Source of the DNA: Marinicauda salina
GTDB lineage: Bacteria; Pseudomonadota; Alphaproteobacteria; Caulobacterales; Maricaulaceae
Assembly: GCF_003122085.1 (NCBI RefSeq)
Contig: NZ_QEXV01000003.1
Location: forward strand, 124,001-188,000
Length of the DNA: 64,000 nt
Reading direction: 5' to 3'
The notes beneath the pieces were generated by a model, which saw only the letters and a list, made by a program, of their open reading frames with translations, had not been told where the DNA came from and made no database searches. The position numbers were made by a program, and so were the translations under genes. Positions 13,310 to 20,260 of the stretch are shown here, piece after piece; the first letter of the stretch is position 1, and every line of letters begins with the position of its first letter.

Positions 13310-14929
13310 TCAGGACTTCTTCGCGGCGGTCTTCTTGGCGGGCGCCTTCTTGGCGGTCGTCTTCGACTTCGAGGCCGTCGATTTCGACGCCGTCTTGGCG
13401 GTCGACTTGCTGGCCGACGCCGACTTCGACGACGCCGCCTTCTTGGCCGGGGCCTTCTTGGCGGTCGATTTCGACGCGGTCTTCTTCTCGCCGGCGGCCT
13501 TCGATTCGGTCTTCTTGGCGGCGGTCTTCTTCGCCGGCGCCTTCTTGGTCGAGGCCTTCTTCTTGGCCGGCTTCTTCTCGGCCGGGGCTTCCTCGTCCTC
13601 GTCGGCGAACAGCGTCTCGCGATCGACTTCCTTCTCGCTCACCTCGGCGAGCTCGAGGACGTAGTCGACGACCTTCTCCTCGTAGATCGGCGCGCGCAGC
13701 GACTGCACCGCGCCGGGATTGTTCTGGAAGTAGTCGACGACCTCGCGCTCGCGGCCGGGATACTTCATCGCTTCCTGGTTCACCGCGCGGGCGAGCTCTT
13801 CCTGGCCGACCTGGACGTTCGCCTTCTGGCCGATCTCGGCGAGGATCAGGCCCAGCCGCACGCGGCGCTCGGCGATCTCGCGATACTCGGCCTTGAGCTC
13901 GTCGTCGGACTTGGCGGCGTCTTCCTCGTCCAGCTCGCCGGCCTCCTTGGCCGCGGAGACCTCGCGCCAGATCGCGTCGAACTCGCTTTCGACCATGCGC
14001 GCGGGCAGCTCGATGTCCTTGTGGGCGTTGTCGAGCTCGTCGAGCAGGGCGCGCTTGACCTTCATGCGCGAGGCCTGGTCGTGCTCCTGCTTGAGGCTGG
14101 AACGGATCGCCTCCTTGAGCGCCTCGAGATCGGACAGGCCCAGCCGCTCGGCGAGCGAATCGTCGATCTTCGACTCCTGCGGCGCCTCGACGGCCTTCAC
14201 CTTGGTCTCGAACACGGCGTCCTTGCCCGCCAGAGTCGGCACGCCGTAGTCCTCGGGGAAGGCCACCTTGATCTCGATCTCGTCGCCGGCCTTGGCGCCC
14301 TTGAGCTGCTCCTCGAAGCCCGGGATGAAGGCGCCCTCGCCGATCGCGACGCGCGAATCGTTGGCGGAGCCGCCCTCGAAGGCCTCGCCGTCGATTTTGC
14401 CGACGAAATCGACAACGACGACGTCGCCGTCCTCGGCCTTGGCCTTGGCGCCTTTGTCGGCGTAGCCGCGGCTCTCCCTGGCCAGGCGCTCGAGCGTCTC
14501 GTCGAGCTGGTCGTCGGAGACCGGCGCGACCGGCTTGGTCAGCTTCAGCTTGGCGGGATCGATCGCCTCGATCTCGGGCATCACCTCGACGCGGACCTCG
14601 AAGGCGAAGTCCTGTCCCTTGGCGATGACGTCGTCGGCGTCCGACTTCACGTCGACCTCGGGCTGGCCGGCCGGGCGCAGATTGCGCTCGTCGAGCACGC
14701 TCTGCGTCGTCTCGGGCACCAGCTCCTGGAGGATGTCGCCCATGATCGAGGAGCCGAACATCTTGCGGATGTGGCTGGCGGGCACCTTGCCCGGACGGAA
14801 GCCCTTCAGGCGGACCTCGGGGCGGATCTCCTCGATCTTCGCGTTGAGCTTCTCTTCCAGCTCGGCGGCGGGAAAGACCACCTCGAAGGTGCGCGAGAGC
14901 CCTTCGGCGGATTTCTCCTGAACGTTCAT
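13310..14929 (-). CDS. tig: trigger factor with long histone-H1-like C-terminal tail
   Basis: Ribosome-associated chaperone with peptidyl-prolyl isomerase activity. The 539 residues contain the ribosome-binding domain ([15 protein letters not shown], then the [14 protein letters not shown] signature), the FKBP-like domain (about 160-245, [18 protein letters not shown]) and the helical chaperone domain. From about residue 442 it adds some 98 residues of Lys/Ala/Ser/Thr repeats ([37 protein letters not shown]). Typical trigger factors are about 430-450 residues. The tail stays in frame with a clean stop at 13310. It resembles bacterial H1-like nucleic-acid-binding tails; its role here is unknown. 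Confidence 0.95.
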   Translation of the reverse strand: MNVQEKSAEGLSRTFEVVFPAAELEEKLNAKIEEIRPEVRLKGFRPGKVPASHIRKMFGSSIMGDILQELVPETTQSVLDERNLRPAGQPEVDVKSDADDVIAKGQDFAFEVRVEVMPEIEAIDPAKLKLTKPVAPVSDDQLDETLERLARESRGYADKGAKAKAEDGDVVVVDFVGKIDGEAFEGGSANDSRVAIGEGAFIPGFEEQLKGAKAGDEIEIKVAFPEDYGVPTLAGKDAVFETKVKAVEAPQESKIDDSLAERLGLSDLEALKEAIRSSLKQEHDQASRMKVKRALLDELDNAHKDIELPARMVESEFDAIWREVSAAKEAGELDEEDAAKSDDELKAEYREIAERRVRLGLILAEIGQKANVQVGQEELARAVNQEAMKYPGREREVVDYFQNNPGAVQSLRAPIYEEKVVDYVLELAEVSEKEVDRETLFADEDEEAPAEKKPAKKKASTKKAPAKKTAAKKTESKAAGEKKTASKSTAKKAPAKKAASSKSASASKSTAKTASKSTASKSKTTAKKAPAKKTAAKKS

Positions 14930-15273
14930 CGTGGCGAGGCCCTGTCTTCTTCAGCGCGCCGACCGGCGGGCGGCGTAATCTCGGAAAAACCCGGACAGGC
15001 GAGCCGTCGCGCGCTCGCGCTTCGCGCCCGCAGGGTCGGAAACGAGCGGGCGTTATGTCACGGCGATTCCGGGGACGCAACGCCGGGCGGCGGGACAATG
15101 TGCGGGCCGTGTCGGGCGGGGCACGGGGCGCGCGCCGAAGCGCCGGCCGGGAAACGCCGCCCGCCTTCGCCGGATCGAACGGTCCGCCTTCGCCGAGGCT
15201 ACGGCGAGACAGCCTTCGCTCGATTGGAATGCATTGGCTTGCCTCGCCGAAGCTCGCGCAAGCGAGCGAAGGC
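14930..15273. other. intergenic, no gene found
   Basis: About 340 bases between tig and tRNA-Leu, GC-rich with no convincing reading frame. It should contain the tig promoter on its left part. An imperfect inverted repeat around GCTCGC-TTGC-GCGAGC near 15252-15268 (minus strand) might act in 3' processing of tRNA-Leu, but lacks a T run. Confidence 0.4.
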
Positions 15274-15357
15274 TGGTGCGGCTGGAGGGACTCGAACCCC
15301 CACTCCAAAGGAACGTGGACCTAAACCACGCGCGTCTACCAGTTCCGCCACAGCCGC
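15274..15357 (-). tRNA. tRNA-Leu (TAG)
   Basis: Minus-strand cloverleaf with the acceptor GCGGCTG pairing with CAGCCGC, the anticodon loop TTTAGGT giving TAG (Leu), a long variable arm typical of tRNA-Leu, and the T arm GGGGG-TTCGAGT-CCCTC. CCA is encoded. Length is 84 nt. Confidence 0.95.
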
Positions 15358-15402
15358 AAGCGCCTTATGTGTATCGTCCGGGGGGAACGGAGGAAACCGC
15401 CG

Positions 15403-16017
15403 ATGGCCGAAACCGAACGCGAGGAGGGCCGCACGGGCGTCGACTGGGAGCAGCGCTTCCGCGACGACCACGCGCCCTGGGAGCGAAAGCGCCTTCACCC
15501 GGCCTTCGAGATGTGGCGCGACGCCGGCCTGTTCCCCGCCGGGGCGAGCGTCTTCCTGCCCGGCTGCGGGCGCAGCCCCGAGCCGCTGGCGTTTGCTAAG
15601 TTGGGCCTGAAGGTCACCTGCCTCGACGTCGCGCCCACGGCGCTGGCCTGGCAGCGCGCGCAGTTCGAGGCCGCGGGGCTGACGGCCGAATTCGTCGAGG
15701 CCGACGGGCTCGCCTGGCGGCCGGAGACGCCCTTCGATCTCTATTACGAGCAGACCTTCCTGTGCGCGATCTCGCCGACGCTGCGCGCCGACTACGAGCG
15801 CGCCGCGTACGAACAGCTCCGTGCCGGCGGGAAGCTCCTCGCCCTGTTCATGCAGAAGAAAGAGCGCGGCGGACCGCCCTATGGCTGCGACATGGAAGAC
15901 ATGGGCGCCCTGTTTTCGGCCGATCGCTGGGACTGGCCGGACGGCGAGTTTCCCGAGGTGCCGCATCCCGACCTCGCCGACCTGCGCGAACTGGCCGCCG
16001 TGCTCGTCCGGCGCTGA
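15403..16017 (+). CDS. thiopurine S-methyltransferase-family SAM-dependent methyltransferase
   Basis: A 204-residue class I methyltransferase. The N-terminal segment DWEQRFRDDHAPWERKR, the glycine motif FLPGCGRSPEPLAFAKLG, the acidic LDVAP after strand 2, and DLYYEQTFLCAI are typical of the TPMT-like family, which includes small-molecule and halide/thiol methyltransferases. The substrate cannot be told. The ATG at 15403 has GGAGG at good spacing; an earlier in-frame start would run back towards tRNA-Leu and is unlikely. It converges on the MATE gene with 3 bp between stops. Confidence 0.85.
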   Translation: MAETEREEGRTGVDWEQRFRDDHAPWERKRLHPAFEMWRDAGLFPAGASVFLPGCGRSPEPLAFAKLGLKVTCLDVAPTALAWQRAQFEAAGLTAEFVEADGLAWRPETPFDLYYEQTFLCAISPTLRADYERAAYEQLRAGGKLLALFMQKKERGGPPYGCDMEDMGALFSADRWDWPDGEFPEVPHPDLADLRELAAVLVRR

Positions 16018-16020
16018 GAC

Positions 16021-17418
16021 CTACTCCGCCGCGGCGCCGCCCGGCTTGGCGGCCTTGGCGGGACGGGCCTTGCCCTCGTGGGCGGTCAGCGGCGCGACCC
16101 GCAGCACGAACAGGACGGCCAGCACGGCGGTGATCAGGTTGGCCGCGGCGATGCCGTAGACCACGCCGTCCGAGCCCAGCGCCGAGCCGATCACCCAGGT
16201 CAGCGGCGCCATCAGCACGAAGCCGCGGAAGATGTTGATCGCGATGCCGTAGATCGGCCGGCCGAGCCCGTTGAAGCCGGCGCTCGCGGCCATGGCGATG
16301 CCGTAGCCCATCACCGTGAAGGGCACGATGGTCCAGTAGAAGGCCGCCACGGCCCGGCCCTCCGCCGACGGCAGGAACAGGCCCGACAGCCAGCCGCCCA
16401 GGAAGAACAGCACGACGGCGAGCGCGAGACTCCAGCCCGCGCAGAACATGAAGGAGCGCGCGAACGCCTCGCGCACGCGGTCGGTGTGGCCGGCCCCGCC
16501 GTTCTGGCCCGCCACCGGCCCGATCGAGGCCGACAGCGCGAACAGCGGGATGATGGCGAAGGCCTCCACGCGCATCGCCACGCCGAGCCCGCCGACGGCG
16601 GCCTCGCCGAAGCGCGCCATGGCGGCGAAGGCGATGCTCATCGAGATCGGGTTGATCATGTTCGAACCCGAGGCCGGCAGGCCGACGCGGGCGATCTCGC
16701 GCCAGTTCCAGAAAAGCTCGTCCCAGCCCGGCCAGGTGAGATCGATCAGCTTCTCCCGGAACACCAGGATCGCCATCGAGATCACGAACACCACGAGGTT
16801 CGAGATGAGCGTCGCCGCGGCCGCGCCCTGCACGCCGAGCGCGGGGACCGGCCCCCAGCCGAAGATCATGAGCGGGTCGAGGCCCATGTTCAGCACCGCG
16901 GCCAGGATCATGATCGCGGAGGGAATGATGGCGTCGCCGAGCGCGCGCAGCAGATTGCTCGCGATCATCGGGCCGACGATGAAGACGATGCCGGCGAACC
17001 AGATCGTCATGAAGTCGCGGACGTGGGGCATCATCGCCTCGGTCGCGCCCAGCATCGTGAACAGCGGGTCGATGACGGCGATGCCGAGGATGGAGGTCGC
17101 CAGCACGACGATGAAGGCCAGCGCGATCGCGTCGGTGGCGAGCCGCGCGGTGCGGCCGTGATCGCCGCGGCCGGCGGCCCGCGAGACCACCGAGACCGCG
17201 CCCGCGCCGAGCCCGATGGAGATGCTCATCACCGCCATCGAGACCGGGAAGACGAACTGCACGGCGGCCTGCTCGGCGGTGCCGAGCTTGCCCACCCAGT
17301 AGGCGTCGACCACGCCGACGGCCATCATCGCCACGATGCCGAACGACATCGGGACGACGAGCCTCAGGATGTGACCGAAGACCGGGCCCTGCGTCAGGTC
17401 CCGCGAGCTGCGCGCCAT
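16021..17418 (-). CDS. MATE family multidrug/cation antiporter
   Basis: A 465-residue inner-membrane transporter with about twelve hydrophobic segments. It shows the MATE features near the start (VVPMSFGIVAMMAVGVVDAYWVGKLG) and in the second half (VGLPASGSNMINPISMS). The family extrudes cationic compounds using Na+ or H+ gradients. The C-terminus is a short Lys/Ala-rich cytoplasmic tail. The start ATG gives MARSSRDLTQGPVFGHILR. The gene sits just outside the AT-rich island. Confidence 0.92.
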   Translation of the reverse strand: MARSSRDLTQGPVFGHILRLVVPMSFGIVAMMAVGVVDAYWVGKLGTAEQAAVQFVFPVSMAVMSISIGLGAGAVSVVSRAAGRGDHGRTARLATDAIALAFIVVLATSILGIAVIDPLFTMLGATEAMMPHVRDFMTIWFAGIVFIVGPMIASNLLRALGDAIIPSAIMILAAVLNMGLDPLMIFGWGPVPALGVQGAAAATLISNLVVFVISMAILVFREKLIDLTWPGWDELFWNWREIARVGLPASGSNMINPISMSIAFAAMARFGEAAVGGLGVAMRVEAFAIIPLFALSASIGPVAGQNGGAGHTDRVREAFARSFMFCAGWSLALAVVLFFLGGWLSGLFLPSAEGRAVAAFYWTIVPFTVMGYGIAMAASAGFNGLGRPIYGIAINIFRGFVLMAPLTWVIGSALGSDGVVYGIAAANLITAVLAVLFVLRVAPLTAHEGKARPAKAAKPGGAAAE

Positions 17419-17485
17419 GGGCCGCGCCTCCTCAAAGCCGGGCTCCTACATAATCCGCGCGCGCCCCGCGTGCCATGCGCGCGGA

Positions 17486-17506
17486 GATGAAATTTCGGGA
17501 AGGCGG
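17486..17506 (+). repeat. left 21-bp direct repeat of the accessory island
   Basis: A 21-bp sequence, GATGAAATTTCGG followed by GAAGGCGG, repeated exactly at 19171-19191. Bases just before both copies are also similar (CATGC, then a few bases). The copies are 1685 bp apart and bracket the AT-rich segment. They could be an insertion duplication, an attachment-site remnant or two copies of a dispersed repeat. Confidence 0.7.
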
Positions 17507-17524
17507 GGCGAGATCGATTTGGGA

Positions 17525-17626
17525 ATGACGGAGCGACAGGTGAGCGCTGAGGTCCAGGTCACGCCTGAAATGGTGGAGGCGGGTGCAGAGGCTGCCTACG
17601 CGCAGCACGCTGACACATTTAGATAA
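17525..17626 (+). pseudogene. fragment of a small mobile-element-type protein
   Basis: A 33-codon frame, MTERQVSAEVQVTPEMVEAG and then AEAAYAQHADTFR. The VTPEMVEAG pattern is common at the N-termini of small hypothetical proteins of phages and alphaproteobacterial islands, where the proteins are longer. Here the frame ends in TAA eight bases before the next gene's stop on the other strand. I read it as a truncated remnant. A GGAG-like site is not evident. Confidence 0.4.
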
Positions 17627-17633
17627 TCGTAAG

Positions 17634-18191
17634 TCACGGCGATAGTTGAGAAAGCTGCTTGTCCAATCCAGAGGAAATTGCGCCGCGTGCGCAAAATGCG
17701 TGAAGCTCGCAAATGATGCGCTTCAGCCTGTTCTTATCGGATGCGAAGTCATCAATCGTTTGTGCGATGCGAACGGGCTGGCGATTGTGGTCGCCGGAGA
17801 ACGTATATAGGACGAAATGGTCTTTGGCGATCCCGTATTTCGCATGAGCGTATTTGTTACGAATACTATTCGCCTCGGTTAGAAGCCCCTTGTAGTAACT
17901 GAGGCAGGCGTGCTCGATGGTTTGCGGGTCGCGACGCTTCCTAAGCTCGTCAAGCATTTCGATGCGGTTTGAAAAGGAGCGGAATACGCCCAACGAGGCC
18001 AGCGCGTCAGCTTCATCCATTACACCAAGGCGATCAAGGATCATGGGCGGGTATCCTTCCACCATGGCGAACAGACTTATGACTATTCCGACGGCGGCGG
18101 CATAATCTTGGTCCCGTTCCAGTGCGACGCCATAGTTGCTCGCATCGGCCGCAATTGTTTTTTCGTCTTCGGTAAGTGAGGTGCTGGACAT
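17634..18191 (-). CDS. HEPN-motif protein of unknown function
   Basis: A 185-residue, mostly helical protein with no signal peptide. SIRNKYAHAKYG at 109-120 contains R111-N112-x3-H116, the Rx4H pattern of HEPN-fold ribonucleases and of uncharacterised RNxxxH proteins in islands. An earlier helix (AAVGIVISLFAMVEGYPPMILDRL) fits the first HEPN helix. The chosen ATG at 18191 lies in a CATG that also starts a small ORF on the other strand. A longer frame to 18293 exists but its extra residues overlap that ORF. The gene is AT-richer than the chromosome. RNase activity is inferred from the motif only. Confidence 0.65.
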   Translation of the reverse strand: MSSTSLTEDEKTIAADASNYGVALERDQDYAAAVGIVISLFAMVEGYPPMILDRLGVMDEADALASLGVFRSFSNRIEMLDELRKRRDPQTIEHACLSYYKGLLTEANSIRNKYAHAKYGIAKDHFVLYTFSGDHNRQPVRIAQTIDDFASDKNRLKRIICELHAFCARGAISSGLDKQLSQLSP

Positions 18192-18329
18192 GTCATCACC
18201 GGCAGAGGTCGCCAAGGAGCGTTCAGAGAAGGAAGCGCATTGCATCCGGGACCGCGTCCTGAAGCGAATGCTGGAGACCCACCGAGGCCGCACAGCCTGA
18301 AGGGCAGCAAGGGCGAAGACGAAGACTAG
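18190..18329 (+). pseudogene. small conserved island ORF broken by one-base deletion
   Basis: A frame starts at ATG 18190 (MSSPAEVAKERSEKEAHCIR, then DRVLKRMLET) and hits TGA at 18298. Supplying one extra C in the run ACCCACC near 18270 restores PPRPHSLKGSKGEDED ending at TAG 18327-18329, a 46-residue protein. Short basic proteins with RMLxTPPxPH near the end are frequent in alphaproteobacteria and their phages, so the restored version looks ancestral. The family recall is from memory. Confidence 0.45.
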
Positions 18330-18362
18330 CGTTCTGCGCCCTCACCGTGCAATCTGAACGCT

Positions 18363-18761
18363 ATGGCGTTCATTGATTCAGATTTACCCTTTCCGGTTGG
18401 GACTCCCGAGGTCACAGCCAGCGCTGAGGGCAACCAGCTAGCGTCATCTGGCGTCATCCTTATTCGTGGGTCATCGCCAATTCATTTGCAAATTGGCGCC
18501 GAGGCTGAGGGTTTACATTTTACGGTATCGTTCGACGACGAGGCAGAAGAACATGGCGTTGAATTAAAGAAAGACCCAACATCGGATGTTAGAGCTGAAC
18601 TGGTTCTTAAGAAATTTAATAACACGCTAGGCACTGTATTTGGCCCTGCTCGTGTCGGCTCCCTGAATGGTAGCTCCATAATACTAGGGCTGTCCGTACA
18701 TCAAATTGGAGAAGCAAGACAAATTTTATACAGCGTCTTCACTGGGGGCGCCGATGAATAA
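18363..18761 (+). CDS. uncharacterised soluble protein of a two-gene island module
   Basis: A 132-residue protein without signal peptide or membrane segment, rich in beta-type stretches (SGVILIRGSSPIHLQIG, LHFTVSFDDEAEEHG, FNNTLGTVFGPARVGSLNGS, ILYSVFTGG). The pattern of a loop FNNxLGT, a segment NGxxIxLxLxVH and a final YxxFTGG resembles small proteins I recall under the name DUF6864; that name is from memory and unchecked. Codon use is AT-richer than in core genes. No clear Shine-Dalgarno precedes the ATG, so a leaderless or other start is possible. It overlaps the next gene by 8 bp, so the two are coupled. Confidence 0.65.
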   Translation: MAFIDSDLPFPVGTPEVTASAEGNQLASSGVILIRGSSPIHLQIGAEAEGLHFTVSFDDEAEEHGVELKKDPTSDVRAELVLKKFNNTLGTVFGPARVGSLNGSSIILGLSVHQIGEARQILYSVFTGGADE

Positions 18762-19032
18762 TAAAATTGATTTTTCTAATTCGCCGGACCTCGCACAAGC
18801 AGCCCTACAGAATGAAGCCAAGGCTCAGGAGCGTGGTATAATTGGCCGCGTGTTTGGTTCTAAGGATCATGCCCCAACTAATATTGCTGGTATAGTATTG
18901 ATTGTTTTGCTGTTCCTGCTAGCGGCATCAATGTTTTTTGAAATGTCGATTGATAAAAGTCTGGTAGTGCCGGGCTTGGTTAGCGCAGTGACATTTGGAT
19001 TAGGAATTATCTTTGGACGCTCAGCGGGTTAA
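18754..19032 (+). CDS. small two-helix membrane protein, partner of the preceding gene
   Basis: A 92-residue protein. The N-terminal 40 residues are polar, helical and cytosolic-looking (MNNKIDFSNSPDLAQAALQN, then EAKAQERGIIGRVFGSKDHA). They are followed by two hydrophobic segments, about 43-62 (IAGIVLIVLLFLLAASMFF) and 69-88 (LVVPGLVSAVTFGLGIIFG). Its start overlaps the stop of the upstream gene by 8 bp (ATGAATAA), so the two products are probably made together. It is strongly AT-rich. A cytosolic sensor-like protein next to a small membrane protein is a layout seen in phage-defence and toxin modules, but no function is established. Confidence 0.65.
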   Translation: MNNKIDFSNSPDLAQAALQNEAKAQERGIIGRVFGSKDHAPTNIAGIVLIVLLFLLAASMFFEMSIDKSLVVPGLVSAVTFGLGIIFGRSAG

Positions 19033-19286
19033 CGGGGGTTCCGGCCACTAAACAAGTCCCAAGTCCCTCACCGGGGGCACGGTGGCAAATAATAGTCCGC
19101 CGCTAGGTAAGACGCTAGCGCTCGGCATTGCGCACGACAGCGCCGCCGCGCCTCGCGCCTTACATGCACGGATGAAATTTCGGGAAGGCGGCCCGAGCCT
19201 TCGAGGCTCGCCCGGACCCGGTCCGGGCTCGCGCCTCAGGGTGAGGACCGCGCGTCGGGGCAGCGGGACTCCGTCACACGCAGCCC
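19033..19286. repeat. intergenic repeat region with right 21-bp direct repeat and palindromes
   Basis: About 250 bases without a gene. The second copy of the island's 21-bp direct repeat is at 19171-19191. Immediately after it are two hairpins, GAGCCT-TCG-AGGCTC (19195-19209) and CCCGGAC-CCG-GTCCGGG (19211-19227), then CGCGCCTCAGGGTGAGG. This is the look of the widespread alphaproteobacterial element containing CCTCACCCTGAGG. GC content returns from the AT-rich island to the chromosomal level across this stretch. Confidence 0.65.
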
Positions 19287-19757
19287 CTATCCCCTCAGCT
19301 CCGCGTTGGCGGCGCCGATGGCGGCGGCCGCGCGGACGTCCTCTATCGGGAGCTGGCCGCGCCGATGGAGCCACGCGCTGACCTCCCGCCAGTCCCAGAG
19401 CGCGCCGTCGCTCGTCACGCGGGCGACGGGCGGCGGAAAATCCCTGCCCCGCCCGCCATTGGCGTAGAGGCTGGTCGCCGAGCGGGTGAGCCCGGCGCGC
19501 CGGGCGATCTCCGTCAGGCTGACCAGGTTGTCGGGCTCGACATGGCGAACCGTCGCGCCGGCCGCCTCCACGTCGGCGCGGGCGCTGCGGATCGCCGCGG
19601 AGAGGCTCTCGGCCTCGCGATGGAAGTGGAGGACGATCGCCCCGCGCGCGAACGCGATCGTCGCGTCGTCGCATCCCGCCTCGAAGAAGCGGTCCTCGAA
19701 ATCGTCCGCCCGGGGGTCGAGCCCCGAGGCGACGATGGAAAATTCAAACGCCTTCAT
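19287..19757 (-). CDS. DNA-binding protein, probable antitoxin/regulator of a toxin-antitoxin-like pair
   Basis: A 156-residue protein. Residues 1-75 (MKAFEFSIVASGLDPRADDF, EAGCDDATIAFARGAIVLHF) form a small alpha/beta domain. Residues 78-135 hold a MerR/excisionase-type helix-turn-helix (LVSLTEIARRAGLTRSATSL, then FPPPVARV and LWDWREVSAWL). Proteins with this two-part layout are common beside the small protein encoded just upstream. The gene follows that one with a 14-bp overlap. The likely role is to repress the operon and neutralise its partner, inferred from arrangement. Confidence 0.65.
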   Translation of the reverse strand: MKAFEFSIVASGLDPRADDFEDRFFEAGCDDATIAFARGAIVLHFHREAESLSAAIRSARADVEAAGATVRHVEPDNLVSLTEIARRAGLTRSATSLYANGGRGRDFPPPVARVTSDGALWDWREVSAWLHRRGQLPIEDVRAAAAIGAANAELRG

Positions 19758-20004
19758 CGTCCGCCTCCTCCCGGCCGTGCCCGCACCTGTCGCCGTAGCG
19801 GCGCAAGGTTCTCGCATGCGCCCGCGGGTTCCGGGGCGTGGTCCAGACGGAGCACTGGCAGCCGGAGCGGTCGTTCCGGGGACAGAGCATGCGCCCCCAG
19901 GCGTGGGCGCTCCCGCCGGCCTTCCGCCATCTCCAGCCGAGCCCTTCCAGGTAAGCGACGGCCGCCTCGATATCCTTGTCGGGATGCCGGGGCCGCCCGC
20001 TCAT
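19744..20004 (-). CDS. small HicA-like putative toxin
   Basis: An 86-residue basic protein: DKDIEAAVAYLEGLGWRWRK, then GGSAHAWGRMLCP and VWTTPRNPRAHARTLRR. The helix, the glycine/histidine hairpin (GGSAHAWG, residues 30-37) and the closing HAR helix match a frequent family of short proteins that resembles the HicA dsRNA-binding-fold mRNA interferase. Cys41, Cys49, Cys51 and Cys74 could bind metal. It is the first gene of a two-gene operon with direct-repeat operators upstream. Toxin activity is inferred, not shown. Confidence 0.6.
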   Translation of the reverse strand: MSGRPRHPDKDIEAAVAYLEGLGWRWRKAGGSAHAWGRMLCPRNDRSGCQCSVWTTPRNPRAHARTLRRYGDRCGHGREEADDEGV

Positions 20005-20029
20005 CGCGCAGGCTCGAAGATGGAGGCGC

Positions 20030-20047
20030 TGTCAACAGATGTCAACA
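20030..20047 (-). promoter_or_regulatory. direct-repeat operator and promoter of the toxin-antitoxin-like pair
   Basis: TGTTGACA occurs twice on the minus strand (20047-20040 and 20037-20030), 10 bp apart, one helical turn. The repeats start 26 bp upstream of the first gene. Each contains a good -35 hexamer TTGACA; the first is followed after 17 bp by CATCTT, a weak -10. Autoregulatory binding of the helix-turn-helix partner at these repeats is the obvious reading. Confidence 0.5.
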
Positions 20048-20260
20048 TATGCCGCCTTAATGGCGAGACATGCACAACCTAGTGTAATGGCCGGGCGGCG
20101 CAAACCCGGCCGCGGGCGCCGGACTCTCCTCCCCGCCCCGCCTCGCCGTCGTAGACTCCCGCCCGCTCTTTCTCAGAGGTGAAGACGCGACGGCGGCGAA
20201 GCGGCGCCGCGGTGGTGGTGGTAGGAGTCGAAAAACGGCCTTCCTGGTGGGAATCGACTC
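20048..20260. other. intergenic between maeB and the toxin-antitoxin-like pair
   Basis: GC-rich sequence without a gene. One inverted repeat GGCCGGG/CCCGGCC lies near 20088-20110. On the minus strand just after the maeB stop, GGAAGGCCG is followed by TTTTT (20240-20228) with poor stem partners, perhaps a weak terminator. Confidence 0.3.

Noticed and set aside
13330-13600. Short tandem repeats that could be taken for a CRISPR or satellite array
   Set aside because: The repetition is codon-level Lys/Ala repetition within tig, without regular spacers. No CRISPR array was seen anywhere in the window.
13335-13664. Phe/Ala/Val-rich plus-strand frame resembling a membrane protein
   Set aside because: It is the reverse complement of the Lys/Ala tail of trigger factor.
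15199-15966. Minus-strand frame crossing tRNA-Leu and the methyltransferase gene
   Set aside because: It reads through a tRNA and is antisense to a recognisable methyltransferase.
17419-17633. Extended 69-codon frame starting at the MATE gene start region
   Set aside because: Its first 36 residues are read from the promoter region and the direct repeat. Only the part from 17525 resembles a protein.
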